Under the pieces are notes generated by a model. It was given only the letters and a program-made list of their open reading frames with translations, was not told the DNA's origin and searched no databases. DNA of 34,605 nucleotides from a virus: positions 1 through 34,605 of the IMG/VR virus record IMGVR_UViG_3300034009_000003; one strand, 5' to 3'. The stretch's first letter is position 1. Each line of letters starts with the position of its first letter. A program made the position numbers and the translations under genes. Below are positions 15,154 to 23,945 of the stretch, piece after piece.

Positions 15154-17277
15154 ATGGCTGTTCAAATGACCCGAGCAGAGTACGAGGCAAAGTACGGCAC
15201 ACCACCGCCTGATGCTACGTCGGGCCCGGTCCGCATGACCCGTGCTGAGTATGAGGCGAAGTACGGACCCCAGAAGCCCACGCTGCCGAAGCCGCAGATG
15301 GTAGATCGCGTCACGGTCAATCAGGACCGCGGTGTGCTCGGTGCCGTCAACAAGGTTGTTGGAACGCTCGGCAAGCCCTTCGTTGATATTGCCGCTACTC
15401 CTGTTCAGGGCCTTGCTAAAGCACTCGGCCAGCCCGATCCATACGCGCACGGTTCGTTCGCAGGCGTCGATGTAAGCCCCATCGACAAGCCGCTCAAAAA
15501 GGCAGGGTCCGCTGTCGAGGTCGGGAGCTACGTGCTCCCCGAGGCTCGCGTTGTTAGCGGCCTTTCAAAGGTGTTCCGAGGACTTGGCGCAGGGAGCAAA
15601 CTCGCAACGCGCGCAGGCGAAGCGAGTGCTACGGTCGCAGCCGGGTACGGCACCGACGTTGGGGCGAACCTCTCCGCAGGTAAGACCGGCACAGACGTAT
15701 TCACTCCCGGAGTTGGAACAGCAGTGGGCGGCGCAATCCCGGCCGCAGGCGCACTGAGCAACCTTGCACGACTCGGGGCGAAGAAAACCGCACCAGCAAT
15801 GGTCAACTCGCTCATTAAGCCGCTCAGCAAGCAGTTTTCATATGGAAAAGACCCCGGCCGCACTGTGTCGGAGTTGGGCATCACGGCCAACTCGCTAGAG
15901 GAGCTTACCGGGAAAATATCTGCCGCAAGGCAGCAAGTTGGTGCTGATCTGCAACGAGCAGCCATGTCGTTGCCACCAACAGCACGAACTTCACTATCTC
16001 AGGTACTTCAACCATTTAATGAGGCTATCAAAGCTGCGGTAGAACGCAACGATCAGGCTCTCTACAACCGGCTGACACAAGCCCGAGATGGCCTCACAAG
16101 CATATTCACTCTATGGGAAGGGCGAATCGTTCCGGTCGGCTCCCGCGTCCTCGATGACCTCACATACGCTGAGGCTCTTGAAGTGAAACGGAAGATCGGC
16201 GACCTCACCAAGTGGACCGGACAGCGCACCGAGGATGAGACTGTCAACGGGGCGCTCACGCGTGCATGGGGGCTAACCAAAGACGCGCTCGACCAGCTCG
16301 CAGACGAAGCGGAGCCTGGCACGGCTGCCAAGCTCCGCAAGCTCAATGAGCAGTACGGCGACCTCACCTCCGCCGAGATCGCATCAAAGTACCGCGACGT
16401 GATCGAGAAGCGGCACAACCTCATCAACCTTCCTGGCAAGATAGGGCTTACGGGATCTGTCATCGCCGGCGTGGCAACCGGCGGCTTGAGCGCGCCCGTG
16501 GCAGCGGCGGCCGTGGCCAGCATCCTTGCCGATAAGGCTCTCTCGTCGGCCGCTGTGAAGACTCGCCTTGCCGCGGTCTTGTCGAAGATGCGCCCGGCTG
16601 AGACTGACAGCCTCATCCGGCAACTGCCATTCCTGAAGTCGCTTGTCTCTGCCGCTACGCCGGTACGGCCGGCAACATCAAGACTGCCGAGCGGATCGCG
16701 CGGCATGTCGCGTCCGATCGTTATGGCCGGGGCGGCGGCAGTCGGCGCAGGCGCTCTTGCAGCTACACGAGGCAGCACCGTCAACTACGACCGAAGCGAT
16801 CCCCTTCAGTACGTCCGTAAACCCAGTGGGAAGGCAAGACCAGCGCCGTCCCCGAAGACATACGTGATCGGCGGCGTCGACATTGCGAAGTGGGCCACCG
16901 ATCCGAAGCACGAGCAGAAGGTGACAGCGATCTACAAGAGCATGCCGTCGTTTGACTCACCGAGAGCCGTAGACGCCTATATCAAAGACCGCGCACCGAA
17001 GAGCCGCATCACCGGCAACGACGTATGGCAAGCCGCTCGGAAGTACGGGGTCGATGCCAAGCTCCTCATTGCCATGATGCAGCAGGACAGCTCGCTCGGG
17101 ACTGCCGGCCTCGGCAAAAAGACGAACAATCCTGCGAACGTCGGCAACGACGATGATGGCAATATCCGTCGCTACCGGACCATGCGCGAGGGCGTGGAAG
17201 CCGCTGCAAAACTCCTAGCGAAATACAAGGTCAAGAACTCCAGCCAGCTCGCAGCGGCAGCAGCGGCGCCCCACTAG
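15154..17277 (+). CDS. Internal virion protein with C-terminal murein-hydrolase-like domain
   Basis: A 707-residue protein. The motif MTRAEYEAKYG occurs twice near the N-terminus (residues 5-15 and 28-38). The middle contains glycine/alanine-rich hydrophobic stretches (GLTGSVIAGVATGGLSAPVAAAAVA and PIVMAGAAAVGAGALAA) that could insert in membranes, as ejection proteins do. The last about 90 residues (from ITGNDVWQAARKYGVDAKLLIAMMQQDSSLGT, then KTNNPANVGNDDDG) match a lysozyme-fold glucosaminidase/transglycosylase-like domain that I recognise from phage structural lysins. The likely role is to puncture the cell wall and help form the DNA conduit during injection. The C-terminus ends in an alanine run. 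Confidence 0.65.
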   Translation: MAVQMTRAEYEAKYGTPPPDATSGPVRMTRAEYEAKYGPQKPTLPKPQMVDRVTVNQDRGVLGAVNKVVGTLGKPFVDIAATPVQGLAKALGQPDPYAHGSFAGVDVSPIDKPLKKAGSAVEVGSYVLPEARVVSGLSKVFRGLGAGSKLATRAGEASATVAAGYGTDVGANLSAGKTGTDVFTPGVGTAVGGAIPAAGALSNLARLGAKKTAPAMVNSLIKPLSKQFSYGKDPGRTVSELGITANSLEELTGKISAARQQVGADLQRAAMSLPPTARTSLSQVLQPFNEAIKAAVERNDQALYNRLTQARDGLTSIFTLWEGRIVPVGSRVLDDLTYAEALEVKRKIGDLTKWTGQRTEDETVNGALTRAWGLTKDALDQLADEAEPGTAAKLRKLNEQYGDLTSAEIASKYRDVIEKRHNLINLPGKIGLTGSVIAGVATGGLSAPVAAAAVASILADKALSSAAVKTRLAAVLSKMRPAETDSLIRQLPFLKSLVSAATPVRPATSRLPSGSRGMSRPIVMAGAAAVGAGALAATRGSTVNYDRSDPLQYVRKPSGKARPAPSPKTYVIGGVDIAKWATDPKHEQKVTAIYKSMPSFDSPRAVDAYIKDRAPKSRITGNDVWQAARKYGVDAKLLIAMMQQDSSLGTAGLGKKTNNPANVGNDDDGNIRRYRTMREGVEAAAKLLAKYKVKNSSQLAAAAAAPH

Positions 17278-17295
17278 CATGAGACAATTCAATGT

Positions 17296-18504
17296 ATGAA
17301 TCCCAACGAACAGCCACAGGAAAACCCCGAGATCGAAGCACTCATCGTTTCGAACAACGAGGGGCACCAAGGTACGCACCAGCTCCTCGAAGCTATGATC
17401 GAGCAGGGCGAGAACAACAACCCAGAACCGGCGCTCGAAGCCATCGCCCTTGAGACGTCCAGCACTCGAAAGGCGGTAGAGGAGAAGGGGGCTGACATCA
17501 GCGAGGCGATCCGCTCCCTCGCACCCGAGGTGCAGAAAATGCACTCGGCCATGGCGCTCGTGCAGAGCTTTATGGAGAGCGTCAAGGGCGACAAGGGGGA
17601 CCAGGGGGAGCGCGGCGAGAAGGGGGACAAAGGCGACACGGGCGAACCAGGTCCAGAAGGCCCCCAGGGGCAGCAGGGAGCCCCAGGAGAGGCTGGACCG
17701 CAGGGGCCGCAGGGTCATCGCGGCGAGCGAGGCGCAGAGGGTCCGCAGGGCGAGGCAGGGCCGCAAGGGGAACGCGGACCTCGAGGAGCCAAAGGCGAGA
17801 AGGGAGAAGCGGGATCTCCGGACACCGGCCTGGACATCGTTCGCAAGCACAAGGAGCTGCCCCGCGACGCGCGTATATCCTTTGACGACCTCAAGGACAC
17901 CCCGAACCTCAACGCCTTCCACGGCGGCGGGAACGAGCTCTCCGTCGAGCAGTCCGGCACGCTGAAAGTCGGACAGGTCCGCACCCTCAACTTCTCGGGC
18001 GCGACTGTGACGGATGCCGGCGGCGGCCGGGCCACTGTAACCGTGACCGGATCAGGAGAGACGAATACGGCCTCAAACGTCGGCACGGGCGAGGGGAACG
18101 TGTTCAAGGAAAAGTCGGGAGTGGACCTCCGCTTTAAGACGCTGAAAGCTGGATCGAACGTCACCATCACCGACAACGCGAGCGACATCACGATCGCAGC
18201 GAGCGCCGCCGGTAGCGCCTACGGAGTAACGTCCGTCACCGCGGCCAGCTCTAGCCCGGCCGACACGTCGGGAACGTGTGTCCTTCTCTGTGACGCCACG
18301 TCGAACGCGATCACGGTCGACCTCCCAACCGCTGCCGCCAACACCACCACCTTCCACATCAAGAAAACGGACAGCTCCGCAAATGCTGTTACAATAGACG
18401 GTAACGGGGCACAGACCATCGACGGGGGTACGACGGCTGTATTGAGCGTTCAGAATGAGAGCATCACTCTCGTATCGGACGGCTCAAACTGGTTCATCCT
18501 CTAA
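17296..18504 (+). CDS. Collagen-like tail fibre protein
   Basis: A 402-residue protein in three parts. A helical N-terminus (residues 1-96) is followed by about 25 uninterrupted Gly-X-Y triplets (98-172; GDK, GER, GEK, GEP, GPQ, GEA and similar), a collagen-like triple-helix rod. The C-terminal beta domains include the fibre phrase [14 protein letters not shown]…[18 protein letters not shown], and the end ([13 protein letters not shown]) is typical of phage fibre tips. Trimeric collagen-like rods are used by phages as fibre spacers. The spacing to the previous gene is 18 nt and no Shine-Dalgarno sequence is visible. Confidence 0.8.
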   Translation: MNPNEQPQENPEIEALIVSNNEGHQGTHQLLEAMIEQGENNNPEPALEAIALETSSTRKAVEEKGADISEAIRSLAPEVQKMHSAMALVQSFMESVKGDKGDQGERGEKGDKGDTGEPGPEGPQGQQGAPGEAGPQGPQGHRGERGAEGPQGEAGPQGERGPRGAKGEKGEAGSPDTGLDIVRKHKELPRDARISFDDLKDTPNLNAFHGGGNELSVEQSGTLKVGQVRTLNFSGATVTDAGGGRATVTVTGSGETNTASNVGTGEGNVFKEKSGVDLRFKTLKAGSNVTITDNASDITIAASAAGSAYGVTSVTAASSSPADTSGTCVLLCDATSNAITVDLPTAAANTTTFHIKKTDSSANAVTIDGNGAQTIDGGTTAVLSVQNESITLVSDGSNWFIL

Positions 18505-18507
18505 TGT

Positions 18508-20130
18508 ATGTCGTACAACCCCAACAACCCCAACGGACAGGCAGCGATGGACGACTCGCAGCCTGTTGTCATTGCGTCCAACCAATCCGCCGTCCCGGTT
18601 TCAGCATCTTCATTGCCGCTTCCTAGTGGAGCTGCTACGGGCGCGAAGCAGGATACCGGGAACACATCGCTCGCATCCATTGACGGCAAGATAACAGCGG
18701 TCAACACGGGAGCCGTCGTCGTTTCATCGTCGGCACTCCCGACCGGCGCAGCCACATCCGCTAAACAAGACACCGGCAACACGAGCCTCGCCACCATCGC
18801 GGGCGCTGTAGCAGGCACCGAAGTTCAGGTGGACGTGCTCACGTCCGCGCTGCCGACCGGCGCCGCAACTTCAGCCAAGCAAGACACAATGATCGGCCAC
18901 TTGGACGGCGTAGAGACTACGCTGACAGCCATCGATGGGCGCGTTGACGGCCTCGAAGCATCGAACTCCGCAATCCAAACTGCCGTAGAACTCATCGATG
19001 ATACAGTGACGACGCTCGGCACGAGCACCTACACCGAAGCGACCTCGAAAGGCATCACCATCGGCGCAGTTCGCCGTGACGCCGACACAACCCTCGTCAA
19101 CACGACAAACGAGTTCGGCCCGCTTCAAATGGACGCCAACGGCCGACTGAAGGTAGAGGCGTTCTCAGGCGAGACCCTGCCCGTTTCTCTCGTATCAACG
19201 ACCATCACCGGCACCGTTGCAGTCACGCAGTCCGGAACATGGGATGAAGTCGGGATCAACGACTCAGGCAACTCGATTACGGTAGACAACGGCGGCACGT
19301 TCGCAACGCAAGAGAACGGCGCAGCCCTCACCGCGTTGCAGCTCATTGACGACCCGGTAGCCGTCCTCGGCACCGCGACCTACACAGAGGCTTCTACGAA
19401 GGGGAACATCGTCGCCGCAGTCCGTAGGGATGCAGACACGACCCTTGTTGACACGACGAACGAGGTAGCCCCGCTCCAGGTGGACGCCCGCGGCGCTCTC
19501 AAAGTCGAAGCTTTCTCGGGAGAAACACTCCCGGTATCTCTCGCGACAGTGCCATCCCATGCCGTGACGAACGCGGGCACGTTCGCCGTCCAGGTGGACG
19601 GGAACGCGCTCACTGCCCTTCAGCTCATCGATGACACGGTGTTCGTGGACGACGCGGCGTTCACACCAGCAACCTCGAAGGTCAATAGCGTCGGGTTCCT
19701 CGCAGACAGCACCTCGACCGACAGCGTGGACGAAGGCGACATCGGCGCAGCCCGCATGACCCTGGACCGACGCCAGATCGTTGCTCCGTACGAAGATCCA
19801 TCGAACTCTGTGAGCGGCGCGATCACGAGCGCCATGACCGGCACGACCTCGACCTCGCTTGTAGCCGCACCAGGAGCAGGGCTCCGCAACTACATCACCA
19901 CGATCATTGTCTCGAACTCGCACGCCACTGTGGGGACCGACGTTATCATTCAGGACGGATCGGGCGGCACGACCCTTTTGACGATCCCAGCAGCAGCCGT
20001 TTACGGCGGCGGCGTCATCACGCTTCCCATGCCGCTCAGACAGCCGACCGCGAACACGGCGCTCTTTTGCGCGAACGTGACGACCGGCGCATCAACAAAG
20101 GTATCAGCAGTAGGGTTTAAAGCCGCCTAA
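18508..20130 (+). CDS. Repetitive tail fibre / surface protein
   Basis: A 540-residue protein built of internal repeats. LP(T/S)GAAT(S/G)AKQDT occurs three times between residues 35 and 130. A longer unit (LIDDxVxxLGTxTYTEAxxKG, AVRRDADTTLVxTTNE, LQxDAxGxLKVEAFSGETLPVSL) occurs twice and partly a third time. The C-terminus is a beta-rich domain (LRNYITTIIVSNSHATVGTDVIIQDGSGG). AKQD-type repeats are familiar from phage tail and virion-associated proteins. It starts 3 nt after the collagen-like gene stop (TAA-TGT-ATG). Confidence 0.65.
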   Translation: MSYNPNNPNGQAAMDDSQPVVIASNQSAVPVSASSLPLPSGAATGAKQDTGNTSLASIDGKITAVNTGAVVVSSSALPTGAATSAKQDTGNTSLATIAGAVAGTEVQVDVLTSALPTGAATSAKQDTMIGHLDGVETTLTAIDGRVDGLEASNSAIQTAVELIDDTVTTLGTSTYTEATSKGITIGAVRRDADTTLVNTTNEFGPLQMDANGRLKVEAFSGETLPVSLVSTTITGTVAVTQSGTWDEVGINDSGNSITVDNGGTFATQENGAALTALQLIDDPVAVLGTATYTEASTKGNIVAAVRRDADTTLVDTTNEVAPLQVDARGALKVEAFSGETLPVSLATVPSHAVTNAGTFAVQVDGNALTALQLIDDTVFVDDAAFTPATSKVNSVGFLADSTSTDSVDEGDIGAARMTLDRRQIVAPYEDPSNSVSGAITSAMTGTTSTSLVAAPGAGLRNYITTIIVSNSHATVGTDVIIQDGSGGTTLLTIPAAAVYGGGVITLPMPLRQPTANTALFCANVTTGASTKVSAVGFKAA

Positions 20131-20133
20131 TCT

Positions 20134-20538
20134 ATGTGGACCGCTAAGATAAAATCGGTGCTCAAATCAGCAGGACGGATCGCCGTCACTGTCACCTATA
20201 CCAGCGCGACCGAGAGCTTTGACGAGGAGTACAGTAGCGTTTCCAAGGTGGACATGACGTGGCTCCAGTCTCAGGTCCGCAACCGCATCGAGGCGATTAC
20301 CGCAGCCTACGCCTTTGCAGACTCGCTCACCTCGAACCAAGCTATCGACGTAACCCCTGCCGCAGCTCCCACCCAGGCGGAGCTCGAGCTTTCCGCATGG
20401 CAGAAGGACTACACGCGATGGCTCGCGGTTCAGCGCGCGATCGACACGGGCGTACTCACAGGAGCCGAGACAAAGGTTGTTGAACTCAAAGACAAGGTGA
20501 AGGCGGGATTCAAACCCGCCTATCTAGCAGTCATGTAG
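20134..20538 (+). CDS. Hypothetical tail-region protein
   Basis: A 134-residue protein with a beta-rich N-terminus (KIKSVLKSAGRIAVTVTYTSATESFDEEY) and a helical remainder (AELELSAWQKDYTRWLAVQRAIDTGVL). Similar short proteins follow fibre genes in other phages as far as I recall, but I cannot name the family. It may be a fibre chaperone or minor virion protein. It starts 3 nt after the upstream stop (TAA-TCT-ATG). Confidence 0.6.
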   Translation: MWTAKIKSVLKSAGRIAVTVTYTSATESFDEEYSSVSKVDMTWLQSQVRNRIEAITAAYAFADSLTSNQAIDVTPAAAPTQAELELSAWQKDYTRWLAVQRAIDTGVLTGAETKVVELKDKVKAGFKPAYLAVM

Positions 20539-20541
20539 CGT

Positions 20542-21102
20542 ATGGGGACCATCACCACGTACACAGGAACGCCCGCGAACTCGGAGCGTCTAGGTGATAC
20601 AGCGGCACGAACCTACCAAGCCCAGCAGTTTACCGCGTCCGCCAACGGCACCCTCACGAGCCTCAAATACTACGAACGCATCTTCGACGGTGCGCCGGCA
20701 GACGGCATCAAGTTCGAGATATGGACCGACAACGGCAGCGACAGCCCCAACGCCGTCATTCCGGGCGCCTCCCAAAACGTCGCGCACGCCAGCATCGTGA
20801 ACGGCGGCAACTCATGGGATGTGAGTGAGTTCACGACAGTTACATTCTCGTCCCCGCCGACAGTCGTGAACGGCACGAAATACTGGGTCGTAATGAAGCG
20901 CCAGGGCGCGGTAGACGGCACGAACTTCTACAATCCTTGGTTCCGCGCCACTGACACCTACGCGGGCGGCACCAACAAGACGGGCACAAACGTACCCGCG
21001 TGGTCAAACGTCACCGTGGGTGACTTCGCTATGGAAATCACGATCACTGAAGCAGCCTCGGCAGCAACACGACGCCTCTCTCAGCTCGGCGTCGGCCAAT
21101 GA
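20542..21102 (+). CDS. Beta-sandwich, putative carbohydrate-binding virion protein
   Basis: A 186-residue beta-rich protein. The pattern TYQAQQFTASANGTLTSLKYYER…IKFEIWTDNGSDSPNAVIPGA…TVTFSSPPTVVNGTKYWVVMKRQG resembles jelly-roll modules that surround or bind surface sugars (anchor-R-like). The position after fibre genes suggests a receptor-binding tip or decoration. It starts 3 nt after the upstream stop (TAG-CGT-ATG). Confidence 0.5.
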   Translation: MGTITTYTGTPANSERLGDTAARTYQAQQFTASANGTLTSLKYYERIFDGAPADGIKFEIWTDNGSDSPNAVIPGASQNVAHASIVNGGNSWDVSEFTTVTFSSPPTVVNGTKYWVVMKRQGAVDGTNFYNPWFRATDTYAGGTNKTGTNVPAWSNVTVGDFAMEITITEAASAATRRLSQLGVGQ

Positions 21103-21103
21103 T

Positions 21104-21337
21104 ATGAATGACTGGATCAAACAACACTCGTGGCCACTCATCATCGCAGGCGCGACGATGGTTTCCACGTACTCGCTCTACGGTTACCGCATCACGGCGC
21201 TTGAGGAGCAGGTAGACGCGAACAGCACATCAATCTCGCAGCTTCGCGAATCCGGCGCGGAGACCCAGGTGCTTCTCGCAGAGATCAAGAAGGACATCGA
21301 GTACATTAAATTACAAGTTAGCCGCTATCCGAACTGA
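21104..21337 (+). CDS. Membrane-anchored coiled-coil lysis protein candidate
   Basis: A 77-residue protein with one N-terminal membrane segment (about residues 8-26, HSWPLIIAGATMVSTYSLYGY). It is followed by a heptad-like helix (ITALEEQVDANSTSISQLRES…VLLAEIKKDIEYIKLQVSRY). This layout fits an inner-membrane spanin-like or holin-associated protein. It is directly followed by the M23 endopeptidase, one T after the stop, so it belongs to the lysis module. The ATG at 21104 comes one base after the previous TGA. An upstream in-frame start would overlap the previous gene. Confidence 0.6.
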   Translation: MNDWIKQHSWPLIIAGATMVSTYSLYGYRITALEEQVDANSTSISQLRESGAETQVLLAEIKKDIEYIKLQVSRYPN

Positions 21338-21338
21338 T

Positions 21339-21908
21339 ATGTCGAAATTGGAACTTTTTTACCCGGTGCGCCCCTACCGCATAAACCAGCGTTTCGGAGA
21401 GAACGCCACGCCGATCTACCAGCAGTTCGGCATGAAGGGTCACAACGGCATGGACCTGTGGGCACCGGACGGCTGGCCGGTACGAGCTGCACACGACGGC
21501 GTAGTGACGTTCGCAGGTGAGGACGGAGCATCGGGCTACAGCATCGTGATCCGCACCAAGGACAAGCGCGAGTACAAGGATGGCACGGCCTACTTCAAAA
21601 CCCTCTACTGCCACCTCCGCAAAGATGGGCTTCGCGTCACCGCAGGCCAGCACGTCAAGGTAGGCGACATCATCGCTCTTGCCGACAACACGGGCGTTTC
21701 GACCGGGTCGCACCTCCACTTCGGCCTCAAGCCCGTTCAGAAGGGCGAGGCAGACTGGCAGTTTTCCAACGTCGAACAGGACAACGGATACCGCGGTGCG
21801 ATCGACCCGGAGCCGTATTGGGGTGGCCTGTACGCGGACGACTTCGCAGGGATCCTCCAAAGCTGGGAGGAGATTAAGATCGCCTTCGCTGCTCTTTTCA
21901 GAAAATAG
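21339..21908 (+). CDS. M23-family peptidoglycan endopeptidase (endolysin)
   Basis: A 189-residue LytM-type metallopeptidase. The zinc-binding motif HxxxD is H35 and D39 in GHNGMDL. The HxH motif is H125 and H127 in SHLHFGL, and H92 lies in YCHL. The core VRAAHDGVVTFAGEDGASGYSIVI is typical. It cuts peptide cross-links in murein. There is no signal peptide, so release through the holin is expected. It starts one base after the TGA of the coiled-coil membrane gene (TGA-T-ATG). Confidence 0.9.
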   Translation: MSKLELFYPVRPYRINQRFGENATPIYQQFGMKGHNGMDLWAPDGWPVRAAHDGVVTFAGEDGASGYSIVIRTKDKREYKDGTAYFKTLYCHLRKDGLRVTAGQHVKVGDIIALADNTGVSTGSHLHFGLKPVQKGEADWQFSNVEQDNGYRGAIDPEPYWGGLYADDFAGILQSWEEIKIAFAALFRK

Positions 21909-22066
21909 GTGTTTCGGCACTCGCGCCCAAAATGGCGGGAGCTTCCCTGTTCGATCAGTCCGGCAGGGCAGTCCGCTATCACCCTCGCAACAGCGGTACT
22001 TTCATTGACCGAATTTGCTGACTTGGGCGCGACTGCGGGGACAACCCCGATTATTCGTTAGCATAG

Positions 22067-22363
22067 ATGGAAATGAATTACATTACCGCAGGTTGGAACT
22101 GGCTCGTTTTTTCGTCGGCGGACCCTAAGCGCGTCTCCCTCACCCTCAGGGGCTTCCTCGTTGCACTCGCTACCTACACGACCGTGCTCGCTGGTATCGC
22201 TCACGTGCAGCTGCCGTCCGATTTGATCACGCAGCTGATAGAGGGTGTCGTAAGCCTTGTGCAGCAGCTCCTCATGCTGGTCTCAACGGCGATCACCATC
22301 ATCGGCATTGTGCGTAAGATCGCGAAGACGTTTGCCGGCACGAACAAGGTGCTTGCAGACTAG
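22067..22363 (+). CDS. Holin-like small membrane protein
   Basis: A 98-residue protein with two hydrophobic segments: about residues 26-46 (LRGFLVALATYTTVLAGIAHV) and about 56-84 (LIEGVVSLVQQLLMLVSTAITIIGIVRKI). It ends with a basic, polar tail. The layout is that of a class II-like holin, which would make the membrane hole for the M23 enzyme encoded 158 nt upstream. The gap before it contains only short stems (for example CGGGG-ACAA-CCCCG near 22036-22048) and no clear promoter. A second ATG at 22073 is possible. Confidence 0.65.
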   Translation: MEMNYITAGWNWLVFSSADPKRVSLTLRGFLVALATYTTVLAGIAHVQLPSDLITQLIEGVVSLVQQLLMLVSTAITIIGIVRKIAKTFAGTNKVLAD

Positions 22364-22408
22364 CTCCTCTGTGGGCAGCGGTCTGGATCGCTAACTCGAC
22401 CCGATCCC

Positions 22409-23275
22409 CTAATGCACACTACGAGGATCAACCCCCTTGATGACTCGGTAGGTCCGATTGGGATCGGCAGGCTTCATATTGCCGTAGGCCTTGCTCATAT
22501 CGGGCGCAACCACGGGCTCCATATTCCCGTAGACCTGACTCATATCGGGCGTGGGCGCAGGATCGAGCAGCTGCCAGTCGAAGGTGCCGCTTGACGGAGT
22601 ACCGTAATAAAACTGCCCCATCGAGCTACTTTGAGCCTCAGGCGGGCGTTGGAGTTTTCGAGAAGCCTCGTCTTTTGATGTGCCTGCCGGAGCAGGCGGC
22701 CGGCTATCTGCCGTCGCTCGCGGAGGCGAAAGCGGCTGTGCAGCGCGACGTGTCTGCGCGGCCGCGTCCGCTTGCCTTTTCATTTCGAGCTCGTGGCTCC
22801 GAGCGCGCTGCCGCTCACGTTCGGCGAACTCCTGCTCGATCTTCTTCTGGCGCTCCGCGCTTTCTAGCTTTTCACGCTCTTCCTTTAGCGCCAACTCACG
22901 CTCCTGCCGCTTCAGCGCGATAAGCCGCGCATCTTCGATCTCCTTCATTCTCGCAGCATGCTTCAGCTCGAGCTCCTTCATTCGCAGTTCGTGGGCGCGT
23001 GCTTCCTCGCGCTCTGCCACGTCGTCGCCCGCACTGTCATGCTCGGGGGCCCTCCGCGAGGTAGCCGTTTCCGACATCGCCTTCATACCAAACTCAATTG
23101 CCTGTTTGGCGCCGGCCTCGACCATGGGATTTGCGATGTGGGCAATCGGATGTGGCTGCGGAAAAGCTCGCGTGAGCACAAACCCGACGATCAAAAGCAC
23201 CAGACTGAGGAGGAAATAGACGATCGGACCGTTCATTGACCCATGGTCGGCGTCCCGCTCGTGGATGTAGGGCAT
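22409..23275 (-). CDS. Membrane-anchored long coiled-coil protein (accessory)
   Basis: A 288-residue protein with one N-terminal membrane segment (about 17-36, IVYFLLSLVLLIVGFVL). A long, highly charged helix follows at about 75-180, alternating Glu/Arg/Lys with coiled-coil character. A Pro/Ala linker comes next, then a tail with a repeated unit PDMSxxYGNMxP (two copies) and TYRVIKGVDPRSVH. Start at ATG 23275 is chosen because GGAGAGG lies 5 nt before it. It is encoded against the lysis genes, like an accessory gene. It could be an envelope protein acting in exclusion or a structural link. No family is known. Confidence 0.65.
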   Translation of the reverse strand: MPYIHERDADHGSMNGPIVYFLLSLVLLIVGFVLTRAFPQPHPIAHIANPMVEAGAKQAIEFGMKAMSETATSRRAPEHDSAGDDVAEREEARAHELRMKELELKHAARMKEIEDARLIALKRQERELALKEEREKLESAERQKKIEQEFAERERQRARSHELEMKRQADAAAQTRRAAQPLSPPRATADSRPPAPAGTSKDEASRKLQRPPEAQSSSMGQFYYGTPSSGTFDWQLLDPAPTPDMSQVYGNMEPVVAPDMSKAYGNMKPADPNRTYRVIKGVDPRSVH

Positions 23276-23483
23276 GGCTGCCTCTCCGCGCACCTCCCCC
23301 AAGAGAAGGGGACGAAACGGTCAAGTTTCAAGACCAACCCAGCACGATTTTTCAACTTCGTTCCAAACGCCCGGTTATCCGGTGTTCGCATGCGTTGGCT
23401 GCAGGCGACTTGTAACCTCGCCAGTTATCCACACACGAGGCATTTCATTCGCGCTTCACGCCGGTGTACGCTACAATGGTATG
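23276..23483. promoter_or_regulatory. Intergenic region with DnaA box and promoter for small RNA
   Basis: No gene is seen. TTATCCACA, a perfect DnaA box, lies at 23425-23433. TACAAT at 23472-23477 is a -10 whose predicted start (about 23484) coincides with the first base of the structured RNA that follows. No good -35 is present. The minus-strand gene's ribosome site (GGAGAGG) lies at about 23281-23287. Confidence 0.5.
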
Positions 23484-23573
23484 CAGTCGATCAAGTATCA
23501 AGCGCAGAGCGTCTTCTCGAAGGGCTTTCCGCGCTTGATCGCTGTATAGAGCCGCTAGCAATAGCGGCTTTTT
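23484..23573 (+). ncRNA. Candidate phage small RNA with intrinsic terminator
   Basis: A predicted RNA of about 90 nt. The 5' arm 23484-23495 (CAGTCGATCAAG) pairs with 23534-23544 (CTTGATCGCTG), 11 bp with one bulge. An alternative pairing joins 23497-23505 (ATCAAGCGC) to 23531-23539 (GCGCTTGAT), 9 bp, using the same right-hand sequence, so the RNA could switch folds. The 3' end is a strong terminator hairpin with a GCAA loop and T-run (23550-23573). There is no convincing coding frame. Function is unknown: it could be a regulatory RNA, an antisense or sponge RNA. Confidence 0.55.
23550..23573 (+). terminator. Intrinsic terminator with GCAA tetraloop
   Basis: AGCCGCTA (23550-23557), GCAA loop, TAGCGGCT (23562-23569), followed by a T-run to 23573: a textbook 8-bp terminator on the plus strand. 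Confidence 0.85.
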
Positions 23574-23945
23574 GCATGTCCCGGGGGGTACAACGGGGGG
23601 ACGTTAATACGCCCGTTCCAGCGCAGGCTACATCATGCCGACACACAGATGGCGACTCAACGGAGCAGTCTGCGCCTTCCAAACTCGAAACGCCGCTTAA
23701 ATGCAGGGTTTTGGGGGAGGGGGGCGCATCTATCGATCTAACAAAGCAGTTATGGTTTCAGATCCACTCGGATTAGCAGGGCAAGTGCGAGAAGTTCCAC
23801 CTCAAAGAAGAAGCGCCTTCACAATCGGCTCTCAACGGAAGAGAAGCTGAGTATTGTATTTTCGGCGGCACGCGCTGAAAAGCGAATGAGTAGGTTCGAC
23901 CACCGCCACTAAGGCCGCATCACAGAGCATTCATGGATCGACCTC
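23574..23945. other. Region without recognisable genes
   Basis: About 370 nt in which I see no credible gene, RNA or promoter. Open frames here are low in coding character. It contains G-runs (CCGGGGGG near 23580 and a run near 23710). Confidence 0.4.

Noticed and set aside
23243-23776. A 177-codon plus-strand open frame
   Set aside because: It overlaps the membrane/coiled-coil gene, the small-RNA candidate and an intrinsic terminator; amino-acid composition is not protein-like.
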